6,975 nt of DNA from Candidatus Segetimicrobium genomatis (GCA_005882445.1 VBAN01000332.1:1-6975), one strand, 5' to 3'. Counted from the first letter of the stretch, positions 1-6,437 are shown. Notes: generated by a model from the sequence alone, not told the origin. Program-made: numbers and translations.

Positions 1-285
1 AATCCCGATGCGGACTCCATCATCCACTATGTCGAGGACCGGGCGCGGCCGGGGTCGATCATCGCGCTTCACCTGGGAGGCCCGAATGCCCCGGCGACCG
101 CGGATGCCCTGCGGGCGATCATCCCGTACCTGAAAAGCCACGGCTACAAGTTCACGACCGTGACCGGCCTGCTGGCGCTCGAAGAATGCGCCGCCAAGGG
201 GCCGGTGGGCAGGCGGTTCTTGCCCTTCAGCCTGGCCCCCGCGGCGCGGAAGGCGCCGTGCCGCGACCGGCCTCCCGTCCTGTAA
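1..285 (+). CDS. Polysaccharide deacetylase family protein, C-terminal 94 residues (5' end outside window)
   Basis: The frame is open from the first base and ends in TAA at 283-285. The 94 visible residues look like the last part of a NodB-homology (carbohydrate esterase 4-type) domain. They include the late motif GSIIALHLGG (residues 18-27), whose His24 matches the conserved histidine of motif 5. After it comes the usual closing helix and strand, TADALRAIIPYLKSHGYKF then TTVTGLLAL. Family members hydrolyse N-acetyl groups from cell-wall or exported polysaccharides, usually at the cell surface. The metal-binding Asp/His motifs would lie upstream and cannot be checked. The last 25 residues are basic and proline-rich and belong to no motif I know. 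A 135-base gap separates this gene from the transporter genes, so it is probably a separate unit. Family is fairly sure; substrate is unknown. Confidence 0.75.
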   Translation, partial: NPDADSIIHYVEDRARPGSIIALHLGGPNAPATADALRAIIPYLKSHGYKFTTVTGLLALEECAAKGPVGRRFLPFSLAPAARKAPCRDRPPVL

Positions 286-342
286 GCGCGCGCCTCACGG
301 GTCCCCCCGCCGGCATCCACCACGCAGGAGGGGAATCTCTCC

Positions 343-375
343 AACCCACCTAAGTAGGGACTCGCTCGCTGGGTT
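343..375. repeat. Inverted repeat AACCCA/TGGGTT in the operon leader
   Basis: AACCCA (343-348) and TGGGTT (370-375) are perfect reverse complements separated by 21 bases. Between them, just beside the left arm, is the small near-palindrome CCTAAGTAGG (349-358). The position, 46 bases before the start codon of the binding-protein gene, would suit an operator or an RNA hairpin. Six-base arms this far apart can occur by chance, so confidence is low. Confidence 0.2.
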
Positions 376-406
376 CATGGTGCCCGCGACACAGCCGTAC
401 GCGGAT

Positions 407-417
407 AAGGGGGGGGA
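407..417 (+). promoter_or_regulatory. Ribosome binding site for the GTG start at 421
   Basis: AAGG followed by a run of G ends just before the GTG start. The reading frame is closed by an in-frame TAA at 406-408, which overlaps this site. GTG 421 is therefore the earliest possible start. The next in-frame ATG (residue 64) would lose the signal peptide, so the GTG is the right choice. Confidence 0.6.
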
Positions 418-420
418 TCT

Positions 421-2058
421 GTGAAACGGCGTGAGTTCTTATTGGCGACCTTGGGGGGTGTCGGCACCGCGGTGGCCTCGCAGGCCCTGCGAGGTGGAAG
501 GGCGGTGGCCGCGCCGCAGAAAGGCGGACAGGTGATCGTGGGGCTCTCGCAGGAGCCCACGGTGTTCAACCCGCTCAAGCCCCACATCGAGGTGGACCGG
601 GGCGTGCACATGTGCCTCTTCGACGCTTTGTGGCGCATGAATCCCCAGGGACAGTTTGTCCCGAACCTGGCCGCCACGATCCCGACGGTGGAGAACGGCG
701 GGATCTCCACGGACGGCCTGCAGTACACGATCCATCTGCGCCGGGGCGTGACCTGGCACGACGGCGCGCCGTTCACCGCCGCCGATGTCGAGTTCACGTA
801 CCAGCTCATCATGAATCCCAAGTTCGACGCGGCGACGCGGGTGGGGTATGACGGGATCGCCTCTCTGACCACGCCCGACCCCGCGACCGTGGTGCTGAAG
901 CTCTCCAAGCCGTATGCGCCCATGCTGGCGCTGTGGAGCGATACGTACATCGTCCCCAAGCACGTCCTCGGCTCGGTGACCGACCTCAACAACAACGTGT
1001 TCGACACCAAACCGATCGGAACGGGGGCGTTCACGTTCGGAGAGCGTGTGGCCGGCGACCACATCACGCTGGAAGCGAATCGCAAATTCTACGGCACGGG
1101 CCCCTACCTGGACCGTGTGATTTTCAAGTACATCCCCGACCTCACGGTGATGTTCACGCGATTCCAGACCGGGGACATCGACGTCACGGGCATCCAGGGC
1201 ATCACGGTGGACCACTTCGATGAAGCCAAACGGCTCAAAGGCGTCACGCTGCACACGGGCCCGACCAATTTCGTGGAGTACCTGTGGTTCAATCTCGGCA
1301 GGCCGCAGTTCCAGGACAAGGCCGTGCGCGAGGCGCTGTATCTGGGAATGGACAAGCAGAGCTATATCCAGCGCATCTATTACGGCGTCCCCCCGGTCTC
1401 CGAGTCTTATCTGGCCCCGTCGTCGTGGGCGTTCAACCCGAATCTGCCGAAGCACGAGTACAATCCGGACAAGGCCAAGGCCCGCCTGGAGGAGGCGGGA
1501 TGGAAGGTTGGCGGCGACGGGATCCGCGCGAAGAACGGCGTCAAGTTGAGCTTCAGCAACTCGACCACGGCCGGGAACAAGGTGCGGGAACAGGCGCAGG
1601 CGTTCCTCCAGCAAAACTGGAAGGCCATCGGCGTCGACATGCAGATCAAGGATATGCCGGCGGCCGTGGTGTGGGGCGACTACTTCTTCAAGTCGCAGTT
1701 CGACAGCGTCACGGTGGGCTGGAACATCTGGGGAGAGGCCGGAGGCGACCCCAATGTGCTCAACTGGTTCGGATCGGGCTACATCCCGGTGAAGAGCGGG
1801 AAAGGCAGCAACACGACCCAGTACGCGAACGAGAAAATGGACCGGCTGGCGGAAGAGGGTGTGTCCGTCGTCAGCCAGGAGAAGCGGAAGCCGATTTACC
1901 AGCAGATCCAGGCGATCCTCCACGAGGACCTTCCCGTCCTGCCGATTTTCTACTACGTCAACATCGAAGGCACGAAGGCGGGATTGCAAAACTACCAGCA
2001 AAACGCGAACCTCGTGAGCAACGTCTGGAACGCGAACGCGTGGTGGTGGGCGAAGTAG
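421..2058 (+). CDS. Peptide-type ABC transporter substrate-binding protein (SBP_bac_5 family)
   Basis: This 545-residue protein should capture a peptide, amino acid derivative or similar solute outside the membrane and pass it to the two permeases encoded next. Length and motifs fit family 5 binding proteins (DppA/OppA type): an early segment GLSQEPTVFNPL (41-52), the signature around DGLQYTIHLRRGVTWHDG (98-115) followed by PFTAADVEFTYQ, the PIGTGAF turn (198-204), and VREALYLGMDK (302-312), where helix and hinge residues usually lie. The N-terminus MKRREFLLATLGG has a twin arginine at residues 3-4 followed by E-F-L-L, a Tat-like motif, then a hydrophobic stretch and a likely cleavage after AVA (28-30). 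There is no lipobox cysteine, so it is probably soluble in a periplasm rather than a lipoprotein. The GTG start is supported by the G-rich site just upstream. It is the first gene of the rightward block. Family is certain; ligand cannot be told from sequence. Confidence 0.97.
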   Translation: MKRREFLLATLGGVGTAVASQALRGGRAVAAPQKGGQVIVGLSQEPTVFNPLKPHIEVDRGVHMCLFDALWRMNPQGQFVPNLAATIPTVENGGISTDGLQYTIHLRRGVTWHDGAPFTAADVEFTYQLIMNPKFDAATRVGYDGIASLTTPDPATVVLKLSKPYAPMLALWSDTYIVPKHVLGSVTDLNNNVFDTKPIGTGAFTFGERVAGDHITLEANRKFYGTGPYLDRVIFKYIPDLTVMFTRFQTGDIDVTGIQGITVDHFDEAKRLKGVTLHTGPTNFVEYLWFNLGRPQFQDKAVREALYLGMDKQSYIQRIYYGVPPVSESYLAPSSWAFNPNLPKHEYNPDKAKARLEEAGWKVGGDGIRAKNGVKLSFSNSTTAGNKVREQAQAFLQQNWKAIGVDMQIKDMPAAVVWGDYFFKSQFDSVTVGWNIWGEAGGDPNVLNWFGSGYIPVKSGKGSNTTQYANEKMDRLAEEGVSVVSQEKRKPIYQQIQAILHEDLPVLPIFYYVNIEGTKAGLQNYQQNANLVSNVWNANAWWWAK

Positions 2059-2076
2059 GCGGGGCGGCGGCAGAGC

Positions 2077-2093
2077 GCCCGCCGGGGGCGGGC
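2077..2093 (+). other. Strong GC hairpin between binding-protein and permease genes
   Basis: GCCCGCC (2077-2083) and GGCGGGC (2087-2093) form a perfect 7-bp all-GC stem with a GGG loop, 18 bases after the stop codon. A competing stem, CGGCGG (2065-2070) with CCGCCG (2079-2084), shares its right arm with this one. No T-run follows, so it is not a standard intrinsic terminator. In many ABC operons a hairpin at this place protects the upstream mRNA, so the binding protein is made in excess over the permeases. That role is inferred here. Confidence 0.45.
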
Positions 2094-2101
2094 CGGGCCC
2101 T

Positions 2102-2110
2102 GGAGGGAGG
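2102..2110 (+). promoter_or_regulatory. Ribosome binding site for the GTG start at 2114
   Basis: GGAGGGAGG precedes GTG 2114; the core GGAGG (2102-2106) is 7 bases from it. The alternative ATG at 2129 would be 18 bases from the end of the site and would remove part of the conserved N-terminus, so GTG is preferred. Confidence 0.8.
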
Positions 2111-2113
2111 GTC

Positions 2114-3067
2114 GTGGGCAGGTATCTGATGCGGCGCCTCTTCCAGGGCGGCGCCGTGCTCGTGGGGGTGACGGTGATCGCGTTCGCCCTCCTGCATCTT
2201 GCCCCCGGAGGACCGCTGGCCATGTATACGCTCACCACGTCGATGGGGGCCGAAGACCTGGCCCGTATCTCCCATGAACTCGGGCTGGATCAGCCGCTGC
2301 CGGTCCAGTATGCGCGGTGGGCCACCAACCTGGTCCGGGGGGACTGGGGACGGTCGTATCGCGACAGCCGGCCGGTGCTCGTCGACATCGCGGACCGGCT
2401 GCCCGGCACCGTCGAGCTGATGCTGGCGTCCCTCCTGCTCGCGATCGGGATCGGCGTCGCGGTGGGGATCCTCGGCGCCCTCAGGCGGTACTCGATCTTC
2501 GACTACCTGGCGACCACGGGCGCGATGGTCAGCCTTTCGATTCCCACGTTCTGGTTCGGGCTGATGATGATCTTCGTCTTTTCCGTGAGCCTCGGGTGGA
2601 TTCCGTCGGGCGACATGTACTCCCTCGGCAAGCCGTTCTCGCTGCTCGATCGCCTGCACCATCTGGTGGGCCCGGTGACGGTGCTCGGCCTCGTGCTGGT
2701 GGCGCCGTGGAGCCGCTACACGCGGTCGGGCATGCTGGAGGTCCTCTATCAAGATTACGTCCGGACGGCGCGGGCGAAGGGCGTGCCGGCGCCCAGGGTG
2801 GTCGTTCAGCACGCGCTCAGGAACGCGCTGATTCCGCTGTTGACCCTCGCCGGCGTGCAGCTGCCTATGTTGTTCGGCGGCGCGCTGGTGACGGAAACGG
2901 TGTTCAGCTGGCCGGGGATGGGCCGGTTTTTCGTGGACTCGCTCGGCTATCGCGACTATCCGGTGCTCATGGGCATTCTCATCTTCACGGCCATCCTGGT
3001 GATCCTGGGGAATCTCCTGGCGGATCTCCTGTATGCGGTTGTGGACCCGCGCATCCGGTTCGGCTAG
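2114..3067 (+). CDS. dppB: DppB-type ABC transporter permease
   Basis: This 317-residue inner-membrane protein is one half of the channel of a peptide/nickel-type (Dpp/Opp) importer. It begins with the standard DppB start MGRYLMRRLF, followed by a first membrane segment (about 11-30) and the LAPGGP motif at 29-34. The periplasmic section carries LGLDQPLPVQYARW (57-70) and GDWGRSY (76-82), both typical of the family. Further membrane segments are seen near 101-121, 135-160, 184-200, 240-262 and 284-311. The cytoplasmic coupling (EAA) loop runs from about 214 to 240, including YVRTARAKGVP and HALRNALIP, and is the contact for the ATPase. The ending DPRIRFG is also typical. It follows the binding-protein gene by 55 bases and precedes the second permease gene by 24. 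The symbol marks the family, not a proven dipeptide substrate. Confidence 0.97.
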   Translation: MGRYLMRRLFQGGAVLVGVTVIAFALLHLAPGGPLAMYTLTTSMGAEDLARISHELGLDQPLPVQYARWATNLVRGDWGRSYRDSRPVLVDIADRLPGTVELMLASLLLAIGIGVAVGILGALRRYSIFDYLATTGAMVSLSIPTFWFGLMMIFVFSVSLGWIPSGDMYSLGKPFSLLDRLHHLVGPVTVLGLVLVAPWSRYTRSGMLEVLYQDYVRTARAKGVPAPRVVVQHALRNALIPLLTLAGVQLPMLFGGALVTETVFSWPGMGRFFVDSLGYRDYPVLMGILIFTAILVILGNLLADLLYAVVDPRIRFG

Positions 3068-3091
3068 GGCCCGAGCACGACCGCGGACGCC

Positions 3092-3976
3092 GTGAGCGCG
3101 CGGGCCGCAGTTCGGGTCCTGGGAACCGCCCGGGGCCGGAAGGGGTCGCCGGCCGTCGCCCGCTTCACCCGCCACCGGCTGGCGATTCTCGGCTCGGTGG
3201 CCGTGGCCGCGCTCCTGCTCACGGCGATCTTTGCGCCGGACATCGCGCCGCGCAACCCGCTGTACATCGACCTGGTCGTCCGCTTCACCCCGCCGCTGCA
3301 CGGGCCGTTCGCGCTGGGCACCGATCCGCTGGGACGGGATCTCCTCAGCCGCCTGATCTACGCGGGGCGCATTTCCCTCACCGTCGGATTCTCCGCCATG
3401 CTCGTGAGCGCCGTCGTCGGGACCGCGGTCGGCACGCTGGCCGCGTTCCGGGGCGGGGCGGTCGACAGCGTGTTCATGCGCGTCACCGATGTGGGCTTTT
3501 CCCTGCCGAGCATCTTCCTGCTCCTGCTGCTGGCGGCGTTCATTTCCCCCTCCGTGCTGTCCATCACCCTGATCATCGGGCTGACCTCGTGGATGGCGAC
3601 GGCCCGCCTGGTCCGGGGACAGATCCTCACGGTGCTCAAGCTGGACTTCATCGAAGCCGCCAGGGCCGGCGGCGCCTCGGACCTCCGCCTGATCCTGCGG
3701 CATCTGCTGCCGAACAGCGCCGCCCCGGTCGTCGTGGCGGCGACGCTCAATGTCGCGGACGCGATCCTGGCCGAATCGTATGTGAGCTTCCTCGGGTACG
3801 GCATTCAGCCGCCGCTCGCCAGTTGGGGCAACATGCTCAACAATGCGCAGAGCTACTTCGTCTCGGCGCCCTGGCTGGCGGTCTTCCCCGGGCTGATGAT
3901 CACGCTCGCGGTCACCAGCATCAACTTTATCGGCGACGGCCTGCGGGACGCCCTGGACCCGCGCCTGAAGATTTAG
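3092..3976 (+). CDS. dppC: DppC-type ABC transporter permease
   Basis: This 294-residue protein is the second channel subunit and partner of the preceding permease. It has a basic cytoplasmic N-terminus, a first membrane segment at about 29-48, and the DppC hallmark LGTDPLGRDLLSRLIYAGRI (75-94). More membrane segments lie near 100-118, 136-165, 210-228 and 260-282. The coupling loop FIEAARAGGASDLRLILRH (186-204) followed by LLPNS is intact, so the protein should still bind an ATPase. The end, GDGLRDALDPRLKI, is standard. The GTG start at 3092 has no clear Shine-Dalgarno sequence. The frame is the same as that of the upstream permease and is closed by that gene's TAG at 3065-3067, so no earlier start codon exists. 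Re-initiation after the upstream stop is plausible. No ATPase gene follows; an amine oxidase gene does, 46 bases later. Confidence 0.96.
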   Translation: MSARAAVRVLGTARGRKGSPAVARFTRHRLAILGSVAVAALLLTAIFAPDIAPRNPLYIDLVVRFTPPLHGPFALGTDPLGRDLLSRLIYAGRISLTVGFSAMLVSAVVGTAVGTLAAFRGGAVDSVFMRVTDVGFSLPSIFLLLLLAAFISPSVLSITLIIGLTSWMATARLVRGQILTVLKLDFIEAARAGGASDLRLILRHLLPNSAAPVVVAATLNVADAILAESYVSFLGYGIQPPLASWGNMLNNAQSYFVSAPWLAVFPGLMITLAVTSINFIGDGLRDALDPRLKI

Positions 3977-4010
3977 CGGCGCCGGGCCGCACGCGCAGGA
4001 CCACCGCACC

Positions 4011-4016
4011 AAGGAG
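4011..4016 (+). promoter_or_regulatory. Ribosome binding site of the oxidase gene
   Basis: AAGGAG lies 6 bases before ATG 4023. It is a near-ideal site, the strongest in the rightward block, and suggests the oxidase is translated independently of the permease gene before it. Confidence 0.8.
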
Positions 4017-4022
4017 AGGGCG

Positions 4023-5156
4023 ATGGCGAGTTACGATGTCATCATCGTAGGGCTCGGAGGGATGGGCAGCGCGACCGCCTATCACCTGGCGCGCCGGGGG
4101 GCGCGCATTCTCGGGTTGGAGCAGTTCGGCGTCGCGCACGATCGGGGCTCCTCCCACGGCAAGACGCGCGTCATCCGGCAGGCGTACCACGAGGGACCGG
4201 AGTATGTGCCGCTGCTGCTGCGCGCGTACGATCTCTGGCACGCCCTGGAGCGCGAGGCGGGCACCGCGCTGCTGACCACCACCGGCGCCATCTACCTGGG
4301 GACTCCCGAATCGCCGGGCGTGGCAGGGGCGGCGCTGAGCGCGCGCACACACGACATCCCGTACGACATGCTCAGGGCGGAGGAGATCCGGACGCGCTAT
4401 CCGGTGCTCCACCCGCGGCCCGGCCACGTGGGCCTCTTCGAACATCAGGCCGGCATCCTCGTGCCCGAGCAGTGCGTGGCCACACACATCGATCTGGCCC
4501 GCCGCCGCGGGGCCGACCTCCGGTTCGATGAGGCCGTGACGTCCTGGACGGCCGGGCGCGATCGCGTCACCGTCCGCACGACCCGGGGGTCCTACGAGGG
4601 CGGCCGGCTCGTGTTCACGGCCGGGCCTTGGACCGATCAGGTGCTCCACGATCTCGGGCTCCCGCTGCGGGTGGAGCGGGTGGTCCTCTACTGGTTCGAG
4701 CCCCGCGCGCGCCGCGAGGAATTCATCCGGGTGCCCATTTACGCCTGGCACGTCGATGAGGTCAATCTGTATGGATTCCCCTACCTCGAGGGCCAGGGCC
4801 TCAAGGTCGCGTTCCATCAGGTGTTTCAGGAGGCCACGACACCGCAGACGATTCGCCGCGACGTGGGCGAGGACGAGGTGGCGCGGATGCGCGACCACCT
4901 CGCCGGGGTCATGCCGGACGCGCCCGGCCGGCTGCTGGCGGCGGCGACGTGCATGTACACGAACACGCCGGACTCTCACTTCATCATCGACCGGCATCCC
5001 GCGCATGCCAACGTCGCCCTGGCGTGCGGCTTCTCCGGGCACGGGTTCAAGTTCTGCAGCGTGGTGGGCGAGGTGCTGGCGGACCTGGCGGGTCGCGGGG
5101 AGACCTCCCAGCCGATCGGCCTCTTTGCGCTGAATCGTTTCCGGTCGGTGGCGTGA
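4023..5156 (+). CDS. solA: Monomeric sarcosine oxidase / N-methyl-L-tryptophan oxidase-like flavoenzyme
   Basis: This 377-residue protein belongs to the MSOX/MTOX branch of the DAO superfamily. These cytoplasmic enzymes use covalently bound FAD and O2 to demethylate N-methyl amino acids, releasing formaldehyde and H2O2. The Rossmann motif VGLGGMGSATAYHLARRG lies at residues 9-26, with the ribose-binding acid in LEQF (32-35). Residues known to matter in Bacillus MSOX are all present in context: Arg49 and Arg52 in TRVIRQAY, Tyr250 (Tyr254 there), Lys261 in GLKVAFH (Lys265, oxygen activation), His265 (His269), Cys310 in CMYT (Cys315, covalent FAD), Tyr312 (Tyr317), and Lys343 in SGHGFKF (Lys348, substrate carboxylate). 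Length matches the family. It is the last gene of the rightward block, where transporter ATPases usually stand. Subfamily is well supported; whether the substrate is sarcosine, N-methyltryptophan or another N-methyl or cyclic amino acid (soxA versus solA) cannot be decided. Confidence 0.93.
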   Translation: MASYDVIIVGLGGMGSATAYHLARRGARILGLEQFGVAHDRGSSHGKTRVIRQAYHEGPEYVPLLLRAYDLWHALEREAGTALLTTTGAIYLGTPESPGVAGAALSARTHDIPYDMLRAEEIRTRYPVLHPRPGHVGLFEHQAGILVPEQCVATHIDLARRRGADLRFDEAVTSWTAGRDRVTVRTTRGSYEGGRLVFTAGPWTDQVLHDLGLPLRVERVVLYWFEPRARREEFIRVPIYAWHVDEVNLYGFPYLEGQGLKVAFHQVFQEATTPQTIRRDVGEDEVARMRDHLAGVMPDAPGRLLAAATCMYTNTPDSHFIIDRHPAHANVALACGFSGHGFKFCSVVGEVLADLAGRGETSQPIGLFALNRFRSVA

Positions 5157-5187
5157 GCGAAGCGCAGCGGCCGGGCCCAACGCGACG
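5157..5187. other. Short gap between two convergent genes
   Basis: Only 31 bases separate the stop codons of the two oxidase genes. They include the palindrome GGGCCC (5173-5178), but I see no stem-loop with a T-run in either direction. Transcription termination here, if it happens, is probably Rho-dependent or runs into the opposing gene. Confidence 0.5.
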
Positions 5188-6402
5188 CTATCCCACACTC
5201 ACTCCCCTGGGCTGTGTGTCCTCGGCCTCCCGTTCGCCGTACTCATGCGCCCCAACGAGCGGTGCGCCCTCCGCGAATCGGCCGGCTCGAAACGGCCGCA
5301 GATCCACGATCTCGGGCCGGCCGGCGGTGATCCACTCCGCAAGCGCCCGGCCGACCGCCGGCGCCGTCTTGAAGGACGTGCCGTTATCCCCGGTGGCAAA
5401 CCAGAGGCCGTCCACCTCGGGGTGGCGGTCGAGCACCGGTTTGCCGTCGGTGGTAATGGTAATCACCCCCGCCCACCCGCCGCGCATTGGGGCATCGGCA
5501 ATCCCGGGGATCCGTCTGGCCAGCCGCTCGCGGGCGCGCCGAACATACCCAGCATCCACCCCCTCGGGCGCCTGATCGGGATCGCTGATCTCCTGCCGCT
5601 GCGACACGCCAACCAGGGTGCTCCCCCACTCCGGTCCTTCCGGCCGCAGCCACATCTCGTTGATCCCATCGATGCAGACGGGGTGGAGCGCAGCGAGCTC
5701 CGGCGGCCGGCGAAACACCGACACTTGGATGCGCACCGGCTGCAGGGCCACCTGGACACCTGCCGACCGAAGCAGCGGGAGTCCCCAGGCGCCCCCGGCG
5801 ACGGCCACCACCGGCGAGGCGATTGCGCCCCCGGTCGTGGTCACCCCTTCGACCCGGCCCTTGGCCACTCGAACCTCGGTTACCTCAGTCTGGAGTCTGA
5901 CCTCCGCGCCAAGCTGCCGCGCGCGCGCCACAAACGCGTGCGTCGTGGCCACCGGATCGGCGCACCCCGACTCGGGCTCGTAGGCGGCGACCGTCGCGTC
6001 ATCGGCGCGCCAGTACGGCGCCAACGCCCGCACATCGCTCGAACCGATCACCGAGGTGGCCACGCCGATCCGGCGCAGCATCTCGACGTTCGACCGCAGG
6101 TTGGCTTCGTTGTCCGGAGAGACAAACCTGATCATCCCGGTCCGGAGAAAACCGCTCGACCCGTGCCCGACCACGTCTCCCCAATGGTGAAAATAGGGAA
6201 GGCTGGCCAGCGCGAGGCGCGCCTCGGGTTCGTTCGTATAGTGCATCCGCACCAGGGCGCCGGATTTCCCGCTGGCGCCGGCGGCGAGAAAGCGCCGCTC
6301 GCAGAGCACAACCCGCTTCATTCCCCGGGAAGCCAGGTGGAACGCGAGGCTGGCTCCGACCACGCCGCCTCCCACCACCACCGCGTCCGCGCTCGAAGTC
6401 AT
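5188..6402 (-). CDS. DAO-superfamily FAD-dependent oxidoreductase (amine/amino acid oxidase or dehydrogenase type)
   Basis: This 404-residue flavoprotein is of the same broad superfamily as the convergent oxidase but of another branch, closer in style to sarcosine oxidase beta subunit and related FAD-binding oxidoreductases. The FAD Rossmann motif VVVGGGVVGASLAFHLASRG is at 8-27 and the ribose-binding acid is Glu35. GASGKSGALVRMHY (42-55) is the usual second flavin contact. GCADPVATTHAFVARARQLG (146-165) is the conserved segment following the first substrate-domain crossing. The C-terminal flavin loop reads TTDGKPVLDRHP then GLWFATGDNGTSFKTAP (332-348), where other members have GFxGHGFK; Lys345 holds a place near the usual lysine. 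No CMYT-type cysteine is present, so MSOX-style covalent FAD is not expected. The last 27 residues are a charged tail. ATG 6402 has AGGGGAGG (6410-6417, complement) 7 bases upstream. Reaction class is likely oxidation of a secondary or primary amine; substrate is unknown. Confidence 0.92.
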   Translation of the reverse strand: MTSSADAVVVGGGVVGASLAFHLASRGMKRVVLCERRFLAAGASGKSGALVRMHYTNEPEARLALASLPYFHHWGDVVGHGSSGFLRTGMIRFVSPDNEANLRSNVEMLRRIGVATSVIGSSDVRALAPYWRADDATVAAYEPESGCADPVATTHAFVARARQLGAEVRLQTEVTEVRVAKGRVEGVTTTGGAIASPVVAVAGGAWGLPLLRSAGVQVALQPVRIQVSVFRRPPELAALHPVCIDGINEMWLRPEGPEWGSTLVGVSQRQEISDPDQAPEGVDAGYVRRARERLARRIPGIADAPMRGGWAGVITITTDGKPVLDRHPEVDGLWFATGDNGTSFKTAPAVGRALAEWITAGRPEIVDLRPFRAGRFAEGAPLVGAHEYGEREAEDTQPRGVSVG

Positions 6403-6437
6403 CGCCCAGCCTCCCCTGCCAAATCGTTATGAACTCG

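Larger units (their letters stand above)
286..420. other. Intergenic leader upstream of the transporter operon
   Basis: This 135-base non-coding gap is where the promoter of the rightward operon should lie. I see no convincing -35/-10 pair: TTCATG at 374-379 and GGATAA at 403-408 are 23 bases apart, which is too far. No U-tract terminator for the upstream deacetylase gene is visible. The only symmetric element is a 6-base inverted repeat, listed separately. A C-run (303-308) and a G-run (330-333) could pair weakly over a long loop, but this is not persuasive. Confidence 0.5.

Noticed and set aside
286..345. An intrinsic terminator after the deacetylase gene
   Set aside because: Only a weak C-run/G-run pairing with a loop above 20 bases and no T-run; not enough to call.
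439..2238. A 599-residue open frame on the minus strand opposite the binding-protein gene
   Set aside because: The plus-strand frame has clear family motifs and a signal peptide. The antisense product is Arg/Pro/Val/His-rich with no recognisable domain, as expected for a shadow frame in GC-rich DNA.
2114..3976. A natural DppB-DppC fusion through the in-frame TAG
   Set aside because: Each part has the normal N- and C-terminus of its family and a usable start codon, so two separate subunits is the simpler reading.
3976..3990. A GCGGC/GCCGC hairpin overlapping the dppC stop codon as a terminator
   Set aside because: Only five base pairs with a 5-base loop and no T-run. Such stems are frequent by chance in DNA this GC-rich, and the next gene follows closely in the same direction.
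1958..4012. A 684-residue open frame on the minus strand opposite both permease genes
   Set aside because: The product is a low-complexity mix of Arg, Gln, His, Glu and Pro with no domain, and both permeases on the plus strand are unmistakable. Its length only reflects base composition.
2317..4050. A 577-residue plus-strand frame overlapping the two permeases in another phase
   Set aside because: Gly/Arg/Pro/Ala-rich translation without membrane segments or motifs, running through two well-supported genes; a shadow frame.
5245..6432. A 395-residue plus-strand frame opposite the leftward FAD oxidoreductase
   Set aside because: No domain and a biased Arg/Pro/His/Gly composition, while the minus strand encodes a complete flavoprotein with a ribosome binding site.
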